DNA of 64,000 nucleotides from CAWCGU01 sp963838095 (GTDB lineage Bacteria; Actinomycetota; Thermoleophilia; Solirubrobacterales; 70-9). Below, piece after piece: positions 7,358 through 16,044 of this stretch. Each line of letters opens with the position of its first letter. The first letter of the stretch is position 1. The notes below the pieces were generated by a model that worked only from the letters and a program-made list of their open reading frames with translations, was not told the DNA's origin and ran no database searches. The stretch covers positions 186,001 through 250,000 of the forward strand of contig CAWIPO010000008.1 in assembly GCA_963838095.1 (NCBI GenBank), read 5' to 3'. Both the position numbers and the translations under genes were made by a program.

Positions 7358-9046
7358 CTACAAAGGGATCGGCGAGGGGGCGTCCAGCAACGCCAGATAC
7401 TGGTGCACTAGCAGCACCGCCATCGCGCCCTCACCCACCGCGGAGGCCACGCGCTTGATCGAGCCCGCACGCACATCGCCGACGGCGAAAACTCCCGGGC
7501 GGCTGGTCTCAAGAGCAAACGGGGTGCGCTGACGACCGTCGCCCGCTGGGTCGAGATGCGACAGCTGCAGCGCGTCGCCAGTGACGATGAAACCGTCGTC
7601 GTCGGTCACGACCGTATTGCCAAGCCAGCCCGTACAGGAGTCGGCGCCGATGAACACGAACAGGGCGTGGGCGTCGACCGTGCGGGTGGTGCCCGTGCTC
7701 GTGTCTTCGACGGTGACCTCCTCGAGCTCGCCGTCGCCGTGCAGTTGACGGACCTCCGCGTGTCCGTGCACCTCGATCGAGGGCGTGGCCTCAATTTGAT
7801 CGACGAGGTAGCGCGACATCCCCGCGGCCAAGTCACCCCTGCGCACCAGCAATGCCACCCCGCTGACGTGGCGTGAGAGGAACACCGCGGCCTGGCCGGC
7901 GGAGTTGGCGCCGCCCACGACCACGACGGGTTCGCCGTGGCACATCTGTGCCTCCACCTGGGTGGCGGCGTAGTAGACGCCCGCCCCCTCGAAGTCGGTG
8001 AGCCGCTCGACATTCAGCTTGCGGTAGTCCGCGCCGGTCGCGAGCACGACCGTGCGTGCGCGCAGGCATTCGCCTCCCTCGAGCTCGACGACGTGGTGGC
8101 CATCCTCGAACGAGAGCGCCTGCGCGGTCTCGGGAACGGCGATACGGGCGCCGAAGCGCGTCGCTTGGATCGCGGCACGCTCGGCGAGCTCCGAGCCGGA
8201 GATGCCGGCGGGGAAGCCCAGGTAGTTCTCGATCCTCGACGACGTGCTTGCCTGGCCGCCGATCGCGACCGAGTCGACGAGCACGGTGGTCAGGCCCTCG
8301 GACGCGGCATAGACCGCTGCCCCCAGGCCCGCCGGTCCCGAGCCGACGACCACCGTGTCCCACACCTCCTCGAGCGAGGCTGCCGTCCTGAGGCCCAGCG
8401 CATCGGCGACCTCGTGGTTTGTCGGGTTGCGCAGTGCAAGCGACCCGCGGAGCACGAGTGGGGTGTCGCGTGGGGCGATCGACAGCTCGCGCAGCAACTG
8501 GTCGGCTTGCTCATCGGTCTCGAGGTCCAGGAAGCTGTGCGGGATGCGGTTGCGGGTCAGGAACTCGCGCAGGCGGCGGCTGTCGGGCGAGAGGTGCGAC
8601 CCGATGAGCCGCACGCCCGATCCGAGCCCGATCAGCACCGCACGGCGAGCGAGGAAGGCCCCGAGAATCAGATCGCCGAGCTGCTGGCTCTGCGCGATGA
8701 CCGCCTTGAGCTGGTCGCGGCTGAGCACGATCGCCTCGCCCGCCTCGCGCACGACGCCCGTGACAAACGCCGGCTGCCCGGTCATCAGGCTCAGCTCACC
8801 GCCGAAGCGCCGCTCGCCGAACACGCCGAGCTCGCGCTCGTTCCCGGTTCCGAAGCCATCGATGCCTGCGACCAGCCCGCGCAGTACGACGAAGAATTCG
8901 GACGAGCGGTCCCCGGCCCGGTACAGAACCTCGCCCTTGGTGAGCGGGCGCCGTTCGCCCGCCGCGTCGAGCACCGCGAGGAGCTCCGGGCTCACGCGCG
9001 GGAACGCCTCGTCGCTGTCGAACAGGTTCTCGGCCATGTTGGCCAT
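7358..9046 (-). CDS. cNMP-binding / glutaredoxin-like / thioredoxin-reductase-like flavoprotein
   Basis: 562 aa with three parts. Residues about 10-125 are a cyclic-nucleotide-binding (CAP_ED) domain. Residues about 135-215 look like a thioredoxin-fold domain of the glutaredoxin type with no CxxC (SPDSRRLREFL, then DTPLVL and LRNPTNHEVADALGL). From about 225 a thioredoxin-reductase-type FAD/NAD(P)H module follows, with GSGPAG, GGANSAG and the late FAVGDVRAGSIKRVASAVGEG. The usual CxxC of thioredoxin reductase is replaced by YYAATQVE, so it cannot reduce thioredoxin by the standard route and may serve as an NAD(P)H flavin oxidoreductase or a redox sensor. It starts 2 nt after the LysR gene stop, so the pair is cotranscribed. 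Confidence 0.85.
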   Translation of the reverse strand: MANMAENLFDSDEAFPRVSPELLAVLDAAGERRPLTKGEVLYRAGDRSSEFFVVLRGLVAGIDGFGTGNERELGVFGERRFGGELSLMTGQPAFVTGVVREAGEAIVLSRDQLKAVIAQSQQLGDLILGAFLARRAVLIGLGSGVRLIGSHLSPDSRRLREFLTRNRIPHSFLDLETDEQADQLLRELSIAPRDTPLVLRGSLALRNPTNHEVADALGLRTAASLEEVWDTVVVGSGPAGLGAAVYAASEGLTTVLVDSVAIGGQASTSSRIENYLGFPAGISGSELAERAAIQATRFGARIAVPETAQALSFEDGHHVVELEGGECLRARTVVLATGADYRKLNVERLTDFEGAGVYYAATQVEAQMCHGEPVVVVGGANSAGQAAVFLSRHVSGVALLVRRGDLAAGMSRYLVDQIEATPSIEVHGHAEVRQLHGDGELEEVTVEDTSTGTTRTVDAHALFVFIGADSCTGWLGNTVVTDDDGFIVTGDALQLSHLDPAGDGRQRTPFALETSRPGVFAVGDVRAGSIKRVASAVGEGAMAVLLVHQYLALLDAPSPIPL

Positions 9047-9048
9047 TG

Positions 9049-9936
9049 CTACCGGTTCGGCCCGACCAGCTCGTCGAGCCTTGATAGGAACAGCTTGAGA
9101 ATCGGCGAGGTGTTGGACTTGCTGTAGCCCACCGCTACCTCGATCGTCGGCGCCTCGCCTTCGAGCGGACGGCTGACGACGGACGACGGCAGCAGGTTCT
9201 CGGCATAGGCGGGCATCAGTGCCAGCCCGCGTGTGGATGCGACCAGGGACATGGCCATCGCCATGTTGTCCACGCCGTGATCCAGTTTGATTTCGAGCCC
9301 CAAGCGGCGGAGGTAGTCTTCGGTGACGGCGCCCAGCACCGCGGCCTTGTTCGCACCGCCGATAAAAGTCTCGCCCATGAAGTCTTGCGGGCGCACTGCT
9401 TCGCGCGCGGTGAGGCGATGGTCGCTAGGCATCAGGACGACGAGTGGCTCCCGGTCCACCACGTGGTACTCGAGGTAGTAGCCCGGCTCGACGCGCAAAA
9501 AGGCCAGGTCCAATCGGCCGCGCACGAGCGCTTCGGCAAGGTCCGGCGAGTAGTCGCTGGAGACCGTCACCTGGATGTCCTTCAGCTCGTCGTGTAGCAC
9601 ACGCATCGCGGGCGCTAGCCAGTTCATCTCGTGCCCGGTCTGGAAGCCGATGGCGAACGTCTTCCTTGCCGGTTGCGCCGCTCTGCGTGCCGCTTCGACC
9701 GCGGCATCGACCTGCATCAGCGCCATGCGGGCGTGGTCGAGAAAGGCATTGCCCGCGGCGGTCAGCTCGACGCCGCGCACGCTGCGCGAGAGCAGCTCGA
9801 CCCCGACCTGAGATTCCAGATCACGGATTTGGCGACTCAGCGACGGCTGCGAGGTGTAGAGCCGTCGCTCGGCCGCCTCCGTCAGGCTGCCCGCCTCGGC
9901 GGCGGCGATGAAATATCGAAGATGTCGTAGCTCCAT
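9049..9936 (-). CDS. LysR family transcriptional regulator
   Basis: 295 aa. The N-terminal winged helix begins MELRHLRYFIAAAEAGSLTEAA and contains the TSQPSLSRQI recognition segment; the rest is the periplasmic-binding-like effector domain. I took ATG 9936, because the longer open frame upstream codes for sequence unlike any LysR N-terminus. It is divergent from the NTF2-like gene at 10121, the classic layout for LysR control of the divergent operon, and it probably also controls the flavoprotein behind it. The 184-bp divergent region is noticeably AT-richer than its surroundings. Confidence 0.9.
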   Translation of the reverse strand: MELRHLRYFIAAAEAGSLTEAAERRLYTSQPSLSRQIRDLESQVGVELLSRSVRGVELTAAGNAFLDHARMALMQVDAAVEAARRAAQPARKTFAIGFQTGHEMNWLAPAMRVLHDELKDIQVTVSSDYSPDLAEALVRGRLDLAFLRVEPGYYLEYHVVDREPLVVLMPSDHRLTAREAVRPQDFMGETFIGGANKAAVLGAVTEDYLRRLGLEIKLDHGVDNMAMAMSLVASTRGLALMPAYAENLLPSSVVSRPLEGEAPTIEVAVGYSKSNTSPILKLFLSRLDELVGPNR

Positions 9937-10120
9937 TGCGCTCCCGTGGCTGCTGCGCTTCCATGCCTGCGAGGTATGCCACCAGCCTACAAAGTCTTTT
10001 ACAAATCCGGCACACGTCCTTACTGTCTGTGCCACAAACCACTTCGGGCGAGCCCCTTCGAGAAGCCGATGCCCGGGCTCGCAAGCCATACGCCGAAGTC
10101 ATACCCACAGGAGCTGAAAG
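9937..10120. promoter_or_regulatory. divergent promoter region between LysR and NTF2-like genes
   Basis: A 184-bp non-coding stretch, AT-rich around 9985-10040, between divergent starts. By analogy with other LysR systems it should hold the LysR operator and both promoters. I could not pick out a convincing T-N11-A palindrome by eye. GAGCTGAAAG before ATG 10121 is the ribosome binding site of the rightward gene. Confidence 0.45.
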
Positions 10121-10534
10121 ATGAGCACGACAACCGACACGCAGAACACCAACAAGGAGACCGTCCGCCAAGCGTTCGACGCGCTGTTTAACCAACGCGA
10201 CTACGCGGCCGCCCAAGGCTTCTGGGCGGACGAGTACATCCAGCACAGCGCGCACATTCCCCCGGGTCGCGACGGCCTGTTCGGCCTGATCAAGGCCATG
10301 CCCCCAGAGTTCAAGCACGAGCTGGAGCTCGTCATGGCCGACGGCGACATGGTCCTCGTCCGTGGACGGTTCACCGGTCACGGGCTTCCCACACCATGGA
10401 TTGTCGTGGACCTCGTCCGCATGGAGGACGGACAGCTCAAGGAGCACTGGGACGTCGTCGAGGACGAGGCCTCACGCGAGGCCTCCATCAGCGGCCTACC
10501 GATGTACGGCGACCGCTTTCCCGAAGATCGCTGA
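10121..10534 (+). CDS. NTF2-like / SnoaL-like protein
   Basis: 137-aa cone-fold protein of the nuclear-transport-factor-2-like superfamily: ETVRQAFDALFNQRDYAAAQGFW, then YIQHSAHIPPGRDGLF, and a final WDVVEDE typical of bacterial SnoaL-like polyketide-cyclase or isomerase relatives. No signal peptide. The substrate is not evident. It is the first gene of a rightward series with the SDR at 10588 and probably a LysR target. Confidence 0.8.
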   Translation: MSTTTDTQNTNKETVRQAFDALFNQRDYAAAQGFWADEYIQHSAHIPPGRDGLFGLIKAMPPEFKHELELVMADGDMVLVRGRFTGHGLPTPWIVVDLVRMEDGQLKEHWDVVEDEASREASISGLPMYGDRFPEDR

Positions 10535-10587
10535 ACCGCTCACCCGCCCGCTGAGACGGCCGGAACTAACGAGACGAAGGAGCAACA

Positions 10588-11331
10588 ATGTCGACGATCA
10601 TTCAAGACAACCTCAAAGGGCAACGGGCACTGGTGACGGGCGCGACGTCCGGTATCGGTCGCGCGGTCGCGCTGCAGCTGGCCCGGGACGGGGCCGAGGT
10701 CCTGGTTCACGGACGCGACGCCACGCGCGGCGCCGAGACGGTCGAGGAGATAACGGCCGGTGGAGGGAAGGCGAGCTTCGTCGCTGCCGACCTCGGCGAT
10801 GCCGCCGAGGTACAGCGCCTAGCCAGCGACGTCGGCGATGTCGACATCCTGATCAACAACGCGGGGATCGCGCTCTTCGGCCCGACTGGAGAGTTCGACG
10901 TCTCTGCGTTCGACAAGATGTTCGCCAGCAACGTCAGGGCGCCGTTCATTCTCGTCGCGGCGATCGCGCCCGGCATGGCGGCCAGGGGGCGCGGCAGCAT
11001 CGTCAGCGTCAGCAGCATGTCCGGCGGTGTCGGGCTCGTCGGCGGCGCGGCCTACGGCGCGACGAAGGCCTCGCTCGAGGCGATGACGCGCGCCTGGACC
11101 GCGGAGTACAGCGCGAGCGGGGTGCGCGTCAACGCGATCGCCCCAGGCCCCGTCTACACCCCGTCACCCTCGGGTCCCGAGTTCATCACCGCGCTCGGAG
11201 AGACCACCCCGATGGGCCGCGCATCACAACCCGAGGAGATCGCCGAGGTCGTCGCCTTCCTCGCATCCCCACGAGCGAGCTACGTCACCGGCACCACCGT
11301 CGCCGCCGACGGCGGACGTGCAGCGATCTAA
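10588..11331 (+). CDS. SDR family oxidoreductase
   Basis: 247-aa classical SDR: cofactor motif TGATSGIG, NNAG at mid-protein, catalytic YGATK, and a C-terminal SYVTGTTVAADGGR typical of the FabG-like branch. A clear GAAGGAG ribosome site precedes ATG 10588. It follows the NTF2-like gene by 53 nt inside the putative island and probably acts on a carbonyl compound made under oxidative or electrophile stress; that role is inference from context. Confidence 0.88.
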   Translation: MSTIIQDNLKGQRALVTGATSGIGRAVALQLARDGAEVLVHGRDATRGAETVEEITAGGGKASFVAADLGDAAEVQRLASDVGDVDILINNAGIALFGPTGEFDVSAFDKMFASNVRAPFILVAAIAPGMAARGRGSIVSVSSMSGGVGLVGGAAYGATKASLEAMTRAWTAEYSASGVRVNAIAPGPVYTPSPSGPEFITALGETTPMGRASQPEEIAEVVAFLASPRASYVTGTTVAADGGRAAI

Positions 11332-11376
11332 CCCGAACCAGAGCCATCGACGTAAATCCCACCAGAGGAGCCAGCC

Positions 11377-11409
11377 ATGAACAGCGTGTCGGCGCGGTGT
11401 CGTGCGTGA
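11377..11409 (+). CDS. ten-codon open reading frame with a good ribosome site (leader or remnant)
   Basis: GAGGAG lies just upstream of ATG 11377, and the frame ends after ten codons (MNSVSARCRA). It sits in the 217-nt gap between the SDR and ohr. It could be a leader peptide for ohr, 140 nt downstream, or the start of a deleted gene. There is no further support for translation. Confidence 0.2.
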   Translation: MNSVSARCRA

Positions 11410-11548
11410 ACACGCTGCTGTCAGCATCCGCTTCGTTCGGATCCAGGGACTGGTTCGACTGACATCGAAGTGGTCGACCACCACCGCAGCTAGCCGAGAT
11501 TCCTTCTAGAAAGCGCACCAGCCACACCAGCCAGCCAGGAGGTAGGAC

Positions 11549-12004
11549 ATGAGCAAGGTCCAGACAACAGACAGGGCGCTCTACACCGCCGAGGCGCACG
11601 TCACCGGTGGCCGGGTTCAAGGCCACGGCACTACCTCGGACGGAGCGCTCGAGGTCGAACTCCGCACCCCGATCGAGATGGGCGGGGAGGGGGGCGGCAC
11701 CAACCCCGAGCAGCTCTTCGCAGTCGGCTACGCGGCCTGTTTCGAGAGCGCCCTGGGCGTTGTTGCCCGACGCCGGAAGCTGGAGGCCGGAGACGTCGAA
11801 ATCAATTCCAAGGTGACGCTGCTACCGACCGAGGAACGGGGATTCCAGCTTGCAGTCGAGCTCGCCGTCACGCTGCCGTCCATCGACAACCAAGGTGAGG
11901 CGGTCGAGTTGGTGCGCGCGGCGCATCGGGTTTGCCCCTACTCCAACGCGACTCGAAACAACATCGAAGTGAAGCTGACTGCCAATGAGGCTCCCGTCGC
12001 TTAG
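11549..12004 (+). CDS. ohr: organic hydroperoxide resistance protein (OsmC/Ohr family)
   Basis: 151-aa thiol peroxidase that reduces organic hydroperoxides in the cytoplasm. The two catalytic cysteines are in YAACFESA (Cys64) and VCPYSNATRNN (Cys129), the pattern of Ohr; Glu54 in NPEQLFA is the usual catalytic partner. Length is normal for Ohr. A strong GGAGGT ribosome site precedes ATG 11549. No OhrR gene is adjacent; control could come from the LysR upstream. It fits the oxidative-stress content of the island. Confidence 0.9.
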   Translation: MSKVQTTDRALYTAEAHVTGGRVQGHGTTSDGALEVELRTPIEMGGEGGGTNPEQLFAVGYAACFESALGVVARRRKLEAGDVEINSKVTLLPTEERGFQLAVELAVTLPSIDNQGEAVELVRAAHRVCPYSNATRNNIEVKLTANEAPVA

Positions 12005-12088
12005 GAGTGCGGAGTCCGATGCAAACAGGAGCCTTGCTCGAAGGTGCAAGCGCCCCGCCACCGCATTCAGCCGCATAAGCGGGCTGGC

Positions 12089-13981
12089 TCAGGTCGCCGC
12101 CACACGCGCCCGCGCGCCGGCTGCGCGAACCGCATCGGAGAGGGTGGCGATGTCATAGGCCCCGTAGTGGCGGCGGCCGTTGATGAAAAACGTCGGTGTC
12201 CCGGAGACGCCGCTGAGATCGGCGCCGTCGACGTCATCGGCGATCCGGTTGGCCCCGCGGCGCTCGCGCAGGTACTCGGAGAATCGCTCGAGGTCGAGGC
12301 CGAGTTCCCGGGCGTAGCCGACGAGGTCATCGCCTTCCAGCGCGTCCTGATGCTCGAGAAGCTTGTCGTGCATCTCCCAGAAGGCGCCTTGATCGGCTGC
12401 CGCCTCCGCCGCCTCGGCCGCCAGCTGCGTATGCGGGTGGACGTCGGTCAGCGGGAGGTGGCGCCAGATGTAGCGGATGTCGGCGAAGTCGCCGAGGAGC
12501 TCGCGAACGACGGGCTCGGCCCGCCCGCAATACGGGCACTCGAAGTCGCCGTACTCGACCACGGTCACCGCTGCCTCGCGGGGACCGCGGATGTGGTCGC
12601 GCTCGGGGTCGACCTCGGTCGCGAGGTCGGTCAAGAGCTCGGACGTGCCCAAGAGGACGCGGTCGCGCCGCGGCTCCGACATCAGGTCAGTTGCGCGGAA
12701 CGTCAGCCACGTGACGAGCGACGCTCCGGCGGCCGCGCCGAGGATGCCGAGCTTTGCCTCCTCGAGCTGGGGGCCCGCGAAAGCGAGGCCTGCGATCAGT
12801 AGGGCCACGGTGAAGCCGATGCCGGCGATCGTCCCGCCGCCGGCGACGGCGGCCCAGCCAACCGGCGGGCGCAGGCGACCCCGGCTGACCCGGGTGATGA
12901 ACCAGGAGACGCCGACGATGCCGACGGGCTTGCCGATCACGTAGCCGAACAGAATCCCGAGGGTGATCGGCGACGAAACGGCTCGCTCCAGGAACGCCGC
13001 GTTGATGGCAATTCCGGCGTTCGCCAGCGCGAACAGCGGCACGATCACATAGCTCGTCCACGGATGAAATAGGTGTGCCAGATGCTCGTTCGGTGAGATT
13101 GCGGATCTGAGCCCCCGACGCGCCGAGCGCTCGAGCTCAGGAGTGGGTTGCTCGCGGAAGCGGCGGAAGCGCTCCATCGCGAGGTCGAGGTCCGACCTCA
13201 CGGCTGGGTATGCGTAGGTCAGAAGTCCCATCGCGAGCCCCACGATCACCGGCTCGATCCCAGACTCGAGCAGCGCGACCCAGACCGCGGCGCCGAGAAC
13301 GAAATAGATCATCCCGACTCCCACGCGCAGAGCGCGCGCGACCAGGACTGCCGCGAACAGGGCCAGCGCGACGATCAGCGCCGAGCCTTCGACTGTCTCG
13401 GTGTAGACGGTGGCGATGACAACGAGGGCGAGGATGTCGTCGACCACGACCACGGTGAGGATGAACGCCCGCAGGCGATCGGGGACGCGGCGCCCGAACA
13501 GCGCCAGCAGGCCCAGTGCGAACGCTGTATCCGTCGACATCGCGATCCCCCAGCCGCTGGCCGAGGAATCGCCGGCGTTGAAGGCAAGGTAGATGGCGAC
13601 GGCCATGGCCATCCCGCCAATCGCGGCCAGTAGCGGCAGGGCGAAGCGCCGGCGCTCCCTGAGCTCGCCGAGGTCGAACTCACGACGGGCCTCGAGGCCA
13701 ACGACGAAGAAGAAGAACGTCATCAGCCCGCTGTTGACCCAATGGCGCAGATCGAGCTCCACCCCGGCGTCGCCCAGGTTGATCGACAGGGTCGTCTCCC
13801 AGACGCCGCGATATGAACCAGCGTCGATGTTGACCCAGGCAAGGGCCGCGATTGTCGCCGCAAGCAACACCGCCGCCCCGCCCGTCTCGGTGCTCAGGAA
13901 CTCGCGCAAGGGCGTCGGCACGTTGCGAACCCAGGCCGTCCGCCGGGAGAACGGACCCTCTGCGGCTGCGCGCGCGGTCAC
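12089..13981 (-). CDS. nhaA: Na+/H+ antiporter NhaA fused to a C-terminal DsbA-like domain
   Basis: 630 aa. Residues about 20-430 are NhaA: SGLMTFFFFVVGLEARRE, the paired Asp of the ion site in VVVVDDILALV (181-182), and FALANAGIAI. Residues about 450-625 are a thioredoxin-fold DsbA-like domain with an intact CPYC (482-485) and cis-Pro loop GTPTFFING. NhaA has cytoplasmic ends, so the redox domain should lie in the cytoplasm. The start GTG 13981 overlaps the stop of the upstream dsbA-like gene (GTGA), implying translational coupling. NhaA-thioredoxin-fold fusions occur in other actinobacteria; redox gating of the antiporter is a reasonable but untested idea. Confidence 0.9.
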   Translation of the reverse strand: MTARAAAEGPFSRRTAWVRNVPTPLREFLSTETGGAAVLLAATIAALAWVNIDAGSYRGVWETTLSINLGDAGVELDLRHWVNSGLMTFFFFVVGLEARREFDLGELRERRRFALPLLAAIGGMAMAVAIYLAFNAGDSSASGWGIAMSTDTAFALGLLALFGRRVPDRLRAFILTVVVVDDILALVVIATVYTETVEGSALIVALALFAAVLVARALRVGVGMIYFVLGAAVWVALLESGIEPVIVGLAMGLLTYAYPAVRSDLDLAMERFRRFREQPTPELERSARRGLRSAISPNEHLAHLFHPWTSYVIVPLFALANAGIAINAAFLERAVSSPITLGILFGYVIGKPVGIVGVSWFITRVSRGRLRPPVGWAAVAGGGTIAGIGFTVALLIAGLAFAGPQLEEAKLGILGAAAGASLVTWLTFRATDLMSEPRRDRVLLGTSELLTDLATEVDPERDHIRGPREAAVTVVEYGDFECPYCGRAEPVVRELLGDFADIRYIWRHLPLTDVHPHTQLAAEAAEAAADQGAFWEMHDKLLEHQDALEGDDLVGYARELGLDLERFSEYLRERRGANRIADDVDGADLSGVSGTPTFFINGRRHYGAYDIATLSDAVRAAGARARVAAT

Positions 13982-14520
13982 CTTCGCTCGAGAATCGCGG
14001 GAACGAGCTGGGCCAGCTGGCTCCAGCTCCCCTCGAGCCGCTCGGCTCCGACGAAGAAGGTCGGGGTCGCGTGGACGCCCGCCCGCTCGGCGCCGGCGAC
14101 GTCCTCGAGCACGCGCTCGCGATAGCGCCGCTCGCGTAGGGCCGCATCCGCTTGGGCGGGGTCGAGATCGAGCTGCCGTGCCACCGAGAGCAGGTCCTTC
14201 GCCGAGAAACGGTCGCGGCCGGCGAGCAACAGCGAGTGGGCCTGCCAGAACTTTCCTCGGTCGCTCGCAAGCTCCGACAGCTCCGCGGCCAGGTCGGCGC
14301 CCGGGTGAAGCTCGGAGTCGGGGAGGTGGCGCCAGACCAGCCTCACGGCGGGGTAGCGATCGAGAAGCGACCTCACCGGCCGGCTCGCGGCGAAGCAGAA
14401 CGGGCAGCCGAAGTCCCCGTACTCGATCAGCGTCAACTCGGGCTCCACGGCGCCGAGCACGTGATCCCCCGCTCCGACCGGGTCCAGCTCGCCTGAAGTC
14501 GGGTCGGACATCGTCGCCAA
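13978..14520 (-). CDS. DsbA-like thioredoxin-fold protein, CPFC active site
   Basis: 180 aa, no signal peptide or membrane segment, so probably cytosolic. The active site is CPFC (39-42) after LIEYGDFG; the helical insert follows, with the cis-Pro loop at HATPTFFVG. It belongs with the DSBA oxidoreductase/Thioredoxin_4 group that is often linked to NhaA. The gene sits between DUF5996 and nhaA-dsbA with a 4-base overlap to the latter. Likely role: dithiol/disulfide exchange with the partner proteins of this operon. Confidence 0.85.
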   Translation of the reverse strand: MATMSDPTSGELDPVGAGDHVLGAVEPELTLIEYGDFGCPFCFAASRPVRSLLDRYPAVRLVWRHLPDSELHPGADLAAELSELASDRGKFWQAHSLLLAGRDRFSAKDLLSVARQLDLDPAQADAALRERRYRERVLEDVAGAERAGVHATPTFFVGAERLEGSWSQLAQLVPAILERR

Positions 14521-14577
14521 ACAGGCTATGCGGCGTCCGGGTTGTCCAGCACCATCCAGGGCACGCGAACCTCAGCC

Positions 14578-15508
14578 TCAGCGGATCGGCGGCGGAACAC
14601 CTTCTGCAGTGGCCGCCAGCGCCGGGTCCCACTCGCACACCGCGCAGGAGTGGCGGAAGGCCGAGCGGGCGAACTCCAACGCGAGGGCATGCGGATCAGC
14701 GCTCTCGCGGATGTCCTCCCACTCGAGCACATACTCGCCGAGCTGCCCGTCCCAGCGCGCCGCAGCGGGGCTGAGGTTCGCGTCCGCAAAGCCATCGGGC
14801 GTCGGGTACGCGAAGGCGAAAAAGGCCGCCCCGTCGTGTTTCGGATCCCCCGGCCACCAGCCGATTTCGACCTGCTGGGCATCGCCGCCGTTGCGGATGA
14901 TGAAGTCATCCGACGGTGGATCGACCGCGCGCCCCGAGAAGAAGTGGACCGCGAGGTCGAAGGTCCCCCACCAGGCGTTGACCGGCGTCGAGCGTCCGCG
15001 AAACGGCGCCCGAAATTCCGCCAGGACGAGCGCCGCGCTGGTGGCGGCGTCGAAGTAGGTCGCCACCTGGTCGGCCTCGTAGGTCGCATGCTCGTGGTCC
15101 TCGTCCAGCGGCACCTGCCACGGCACCTCCTGAGGGGTGGGATTGATCTCGACAGTGCCGGCCACCCGCTCAACCGCCTCGAGCACCTCGCGCGTCACCT
15201 CCGCGACGGGCCGGTTGGGCGTCAGCGCGACCCGCGTCTGATGGCCGGCGCTGTGATCGACCACGGCCTCGTGCGTCCGAAGGTCAAGCGCCGCGACGAT
15301 CGCGCCGGAGCCGTCGGGCGCCGGTAGAGGCTGCGTCTCCCAGCCCCGCGCGGTCAGCCTCAGGGCGGTGTGCTGGAGCTGTGGCTCGGGCGGGGCCAGC
15401 TCGACCGCGAGCTTTCCGAGCACCTGCGTGTGCGCGTGGAGCGTGTCGCAGGTCGCGCTCCAGGAGTCGTAGGCGAGCTGTGGCCACCGAGTGGGGATAG
15501 TCGAACAC
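14578..15508 (-). pseudogene. DUF5996 family protein, frameshift near the 5' end
   Basis: The main frame gives about 280 residues with WPQLAYDSW, LHAHTQVLGK, the LTARGW segment, NAWWGTFDLAVHFFSG and a Cys-rich end (HSCAVCEWD), the DUF5996 pattern as I recall it. That frame has no canonical start before the stop shared with the upstream gene. A GTG at 15508 overlapping the upstream stop (TAGTG) begins MFDYPHSV in another frame, so a one-base loss near 15485-15495 would join them. I think the gene is intact in the organism or only recently broken. Function is unknown; it lies in the dsbA/nhaA operon. Confidence 0.65.
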
Positions 15509-16044
15509 TAGCCCCGGGCGGCCAGCGCCTCCAAGAGGGCAGCCGCGTCGTAGCTTCCTCGGTGCACCACTCCGTCGATGAACAGGGTGGGCGTGGCTCG
15601 TACCTCACCCGACGCTCTCCCGCTCTCGACATCGCGGCCAACCCGTTTCAGCACCGCGGCGCCGGCCCGATCGACGTCGAACGCCGCAACATCGAGGTCG
15701 AGCTCGGCGGCGTATCGCCGAAGGTCGTGGCCCGCGAGCGCGTTCTGGTTACGAAAGAGCAATTCGTGCATCTCCCAGAACCGGTCCTGAAGAGCAGCGG
15801 CCTCGGCGGCGGCAGATGCGGCGAGGGCGTGCGGATGGATCTCGGTCAGGGGGAAATGCCTGAAGGCGAATCGCAGGTCGTCGCCCGGCCGACGCTCCAG
15901 TCGCTCGATCTCTCGAAGCGCCTGTCGCGAGTACGGGCACTCATAGTCGCCGTACTCGACGATGAGGCGACCCGTCGACGACCCGCGGACGTGGTCGACC
16001 GTAGGGTCGAGCGGCTGCATCGTGATCTCGGTCCCGTCCACCAT
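15508..16044 (-). CDS. DsbA-like thioredoxin-fold protein with CPYS active site
   Basis: 178 aa, no signal peptide. It is clearly homologous to the two other DsbA-like domains of this operon (IVEYGDYECPYS, HFPLTEIHPHALAAS, ATPTLFIDG), but the second active-site cysteine is Ser (CPYS, 36-39). A monothiol site cannot oxidise dithiols through the normal mechanism and points to an isomerase-, glutathionylation- or bacillithiol/mycothiol-type exchange role. ATG 16044 overlaps the stop of the UBP remnant (TGATG). It is the most 5' intact gene of the leftward operon. Confidence 0.85.
   Translation of the reverse strand: MVDGTEITMQPLDPTVDHVRGSSTGRLIVEYGDYECPYSRQALREIERLERRPGDDLRFAFRHFPLTEIHPHALAASAAAEAAALQDRFWEMHELLFRNQNALAGHDLRRYAAELDLDVAAFDVDRAGAAVLKRVGRDVESGRASGEVRATPTLFIDGVVHRGSYDAAALLEALAARG

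Noticed and set aside
12089..14638. An 849-residue frame extending NhaA-DsbA upstream.
   Set aside because: The extra N-terminal 219 residues are an Arg/Pro/Ala-rich shadow of the dsbA-like gene; GTG 13981 with GTGA overlap is the natural start.
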